Part shown: positions 22,099-23,707 of the stretch, in pieces
Layout of the letters: every line of letters begins with the position of its first letter
Position numbering within the stretch: the first letter of the stretch is position 1
Source: an uncultured Bacteroidota bacterium
Lineage (GTDB): Bacteria > Bacteroidota > Bacteroidia > 2-12-FULL-35-15
DNA length: 23,707 nucleotides
Assembly: GCA_903881065.1 (NCBI GenBank)
Contig: CAIRRW010000347.1
Coordinates: 1-23,707 of the forward strand
Direction: 5' to 3'
Program-made: the position numbers and the translations under genes
The notes under the pieces: model-generated
Seen by the model: only the letters and a program-made list of their open reading frames with translations
Database searches by the model: none
What the model was told of the DNA's origin: nothing

Positions 22099-22980
22099 AT
22101 GAAGGTATCGGGATTTTCGTTTATAAAAAATGCAGTGAAATTTGATTACCCTGTAATTGAAGCTATCACTTCTATTCTGCCTGTATGTGATGAGTTTATA
22201 ATTGCTGTAGGAAAATCGGATGATGATACGTTGGATTATATTAAAACGATTAATTCGCCGAAGATTAGAATTATTGAAACGGTTTGGGATGATAGTTTGC
22301 GCGAAGGAGGACGTGTACTTGCCGATGAAACGAACAAGGCACTGAGAGAGGTTTCGAAGGATTCGGACTGGTGTTTTTATATTCAGGGGGATGAAGTAAT
22401 ACATGAAAAATATCTGGAGAATATTAAAAATGCCATGCTGAAATATAAGGATGATATAAAGGTGGATGGTTTATTATTCGATCATCTCAACTTTTTTGGT
22501 TCGTATGATTATATTGCTGATTCGAGGCGTTGGAATAAAAAAGAAATACGTGTGATACGGAATAATCGTGGATTTTATTCGTATAAAGATGCGATGAGTT
22601 TCAGGAAAGGGAAAGATGTGAAACTGGATGTAGTGTATGTGGATGCCTGTATTTATCACTATGGATGGGTGAAACAGCCGGAAGCGATGGCGAAGAAACA
22701 ATTGGAATTTCATAAGCTTTGGCATGATGATAAATGGGTGGAAGAGAATATTCCGAAGGTAGATGAGTTTGATTATTCAAATATCGAATCGGTAGCAAAG
22801 TTTGAAGGGGCACATCCTAAAGTGATGGAACAACGCCTGAAACGCTTGAACTGGAAGTTTTCATTTGATCCTACAAGAAGATCAATTCCTTCGCTGCGAA
22901 GAAGAATACTTGAAGTAGTGTATAAAAAGACAGGATGGCATATTGGAGAGTTTAAAAATTATAAATTAATTAAAAGGTAG
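22099..22980 (+). CDS. Family 2-like glycosyltransferase
   Basis: The 293-aa product has the GT-A pattern: an N-terminal strand-turn (MKVSGFSFIKNAVKFDYPVIEA opening, EFIIAVGKSDDDT at 32-44 as the first Rossmann strand and loop), and YIQGDEV (94-100), with Asp98 as the likely metal/nucleotide-sugar aspartate in place of a full DxD. Middle and C-terminal parts carry the HLNFFGSYDY and YHYGWVK strands and basic C-terminal helices. No signal peptide or membrane helix is present, so it works in the cytoplasm. Donor and acceptor are unknown. Family members serve in envelope glycan and pigment-linked clusters; the neighbouring FabZ-like gene would suit the latter, but no other such genes are here. 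Confidence 0.82.
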   Translation: MKVSGFSFIKNAVKFDYPVIEAITSILPVCDEFIIAVGKSDDDTLDYIKTINSPKIRIIETVWDDSLREGGRVLADETNKALREVSKDSDWCFYIQGDEVIHEKYLENIKNAMLKYKDDIKVDGLLFDHLNFFGSYDYIADSRRWNKKEIRVIRNNRGFYSYKDAMSFRKGKDVKLDVVYVDACIYHYGWVKQPEAMAKKQLEFHKLWHDDKWVEENIPKVDEFDYSNIESVAKFEGAHPKVMEQRLKRLNWKFSFDPTRRSIPSLRRRILEVVYKKTGWHIGEFKNYKLIKR

Positions 22981-22981
22981 A

Positions 22982-23041
22982 ATTACAGACTACAAATTGC
23001 AGATTACAAATTATAACAATCTGCAATTTGTAATCTGTAAT
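22982..23041. repeat. Near-perfect 24-bp inverted repeat
   Basis: Arms 22982-23005 and 23018-23041 are complementary at 23 of 24 positions around a 12-base loop, the single mismatch being C/A. The hairpin begins 2 bp after the GT2 stop and ends 17 bp before the hotdog gene. It lacks a long T-run, so it may attenuate or stabilise the transcript rather than terminate. The arms are AT-rich, like other intergenic repeats here. Confidence 0.75.
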
Positions 23042-23058
23042 TTGCAATATAAAATAAG

Positions 23059-23427
23059 ATGTTACTAAACGATTTTTTTAAGATTAAAAATATTGAGAGT
23101 GGTGAAAAATACATTGTTGATATTGAGATGAACCCTAAGCATAAAATATATGAAGGACATTTTCCGGGAAATCCCATTGCTCCGGGAGTTTGCCTTACTC
23201 AAATGGTAAAGGAAGTTGTTGAGCAGATTTTCAATAAAAAGCTGATAATGGTTACCGGTGATAATATTAAGTTTACAGCTGTACTTAATCCGGAAGTAAA
23301 CAAAGATATTGTGATGACTGTAGCTTTGAAAACAAAAGAAAATGGTTTGTTGCATGCTGATAGTTCAATTACAGCAGGCGATATGAGTTTCTTTTCTTTT
23401 AAAGGAAGTTTTAAGGAATCAGAATAA
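23059..23427 (+). CDS. FabZ-like hotdog-fold protein with Glu-to-Gln change
   Basis: The 122-aa product has the hotdog fold of 3-hydroxyacyl-ACP dehydratases. The signature stretch is HKIYEGHFPGNPIAPGV (28-44), with the catalytic-type His34 and the PGV turn. In FabZ a Glu 14 residues after that His completes the dyad; here that position is Gln48 (CLTQMVKE). Length is shorter than FabZ (about 150 aa) and the N-terminus is compact. The change may abolish hydration/dehydration or mark a subgroup; I recall Gln-bearing relatives in flexirubin-type pigment clusters of Bacteroidota, but cannot check this. The gene follows the GT2 gene across the 24-bp inverted repeat. Its 3' end overlaps the end of the minus-strand OmpA gene by 17 bp. 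Confidence 0.85.
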   Translation: MLLNDFFKIKNIESGEKYIVDIEMNPKHKIYEGHFPGNPIAPGVCLTQMVKEVVEQIFNKKLIMVTGDNIKFTAVLNPEVNKDIVMTVALKTKENGLLHADSSITAGDMSFFSFKGSFKESE

Positions 23428-23707
23428 TATTAACGCGTCTGTTTTTTTCTTTCCCTGATTTAGTGGCGTTTGATGCAATAGGAAGTGAGCTTCCATACCC
23501 TTCAATCCGAATAGGGTTTTTCAAGGTTATCCCTTTAAATTTTTGTTTAAAATAATCAGCTACCGACTGCGCACGTTTTTTGGATAGTGTTTTATTAAAA
23601 TCCTCTTTACCTGTGTTATCCGAGTTGCCTTCAATAAGAATCTGTGAAGGGTTTTGACGTTTAATAATCTCAATTACTTTGTTTAGTTCCTTTTTGGCAT
23701 TAGGAGC
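23411..23707 (-). CDS. OmpA-domain protein, C-terminal part (runs off the right edge)
   Basis: The minus strand is open from the right edge to a TAA at 23411-23413, giving exactly 99 codons including the stop. The 98 residues form the second half of an OmpA-like peptidoglycan-binding domain: ILIEGNSDNTG (24-34), FNKTLSKKRAQSVADYF (37-53), IRIEGYGSSLPIASN (66-80) and NRRVNIILIP at the end. The key Asp and Arg of the domain appear in NSDNTG and LSKKRAQ. The start lies outside the window, so upstream domains are unknown. Its last 17 bp overlap the end of the FabZ-like gene in a convergent arrangement without a terminator between them. Confidence 0.85.
   Translation of the reverse strand, partial: APNAKKELNKVIEIIKRQNPSQILIEGNSDNTGKEDFNKTLSKKRAQSVADYFKQKFKGITLKNPIRIEGYGSSLPIASNATKSGKEKNRRVNIILIP

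Noticed and set aside
22099..23427. Flexirubin or aryl-polyene gene cluster
   Set aside because: Only a GT2-like and a hotdog gene are seen; ketosynthases, ACP and acyltransferases are missing from the window.

Overview
The window looks like chromosomal DNA of a free-living member of the Bacteroidota (Flavobacteriia/Sphingobacteriia-like). The support is low GC content, A-rich ribosome-binding regions in place of Shine-Dalgarno sites, several promoter -7 elements of the Bacteroidota form TAnnTTTG, and typical families: a receiver-CRP fusion regulator, a patatin with an outer-membrane barrel, a TPR/OmpA protein and an MCE transporter with C-terminal repeats. I saw no rRNA, tRNA, CRISPR array, transposase or prophage gene.

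Layout. (1) 1-1300: a repeat-rich left end, then an unrecognised 317-aa protein and a strong bidirectional terminator. (2) 1345-7981: a locus that looks built for low-oxygen or redox response. A CcoI/FixI-type copper P-type ATPase faces away from a cytoplasmic FixL-like PAS histidine kinase and a receiver-CRP regulator (like FixJ and FixK fused). A small membrane protein, a double UspA protein and a 124-aa orphan follow. Three palindromes of CRP/FNR geometry (TGA-N6-TCA) sit in the two promoter regions. Two lie at exactly the same distance from a -7 element, near -41.5, so I infer that the regulator activates ccoI and the usp operon and perhaps itself. (3) 8196-10696: a complete three-gene Mla-type (MCE) lipid transporter operon. 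(4) 11102-17375, minus strand: a patatin/barrel protein, and an operon of a 185-aa unknown protein, a SNF2 helicase with an inserted zinc ribbon and a C-terminal Mrr-like domain, and a BtuF-like protein without signal peptide. (5) 17671-23427, plus strand: a TPR-CRD-OmpA envelope protein, a polysaccharide deacetylase, a Tudor-like orphan, a GT2-like transferase and a FabZ-like hotdog protein whose catalytic Glu position is Gln. A truncated OmpA-domain gene enters from the right edge on the minus strand.

Intergenic DNA is unusually structured. There are two separate four-unit arrays of exact 21-bp period (10886-10969 and 20228-20311), a dispersed 14-16 bp repeat family at gene 3' ends (about 1300, 11070 and 22050), and a near-perfect 24-bp inverted repeat between the transferase and hotdog genes.

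The best candidates for new biology are the two-gene SNF2-Mrr module, whose nuclease motif has lost its lysine, and the predicted FNR-like regulon driven by a phosphorelay regulator without visible Fe-S or heme ligands. All functions are read from the sequence and memory of the families; no database search was run.
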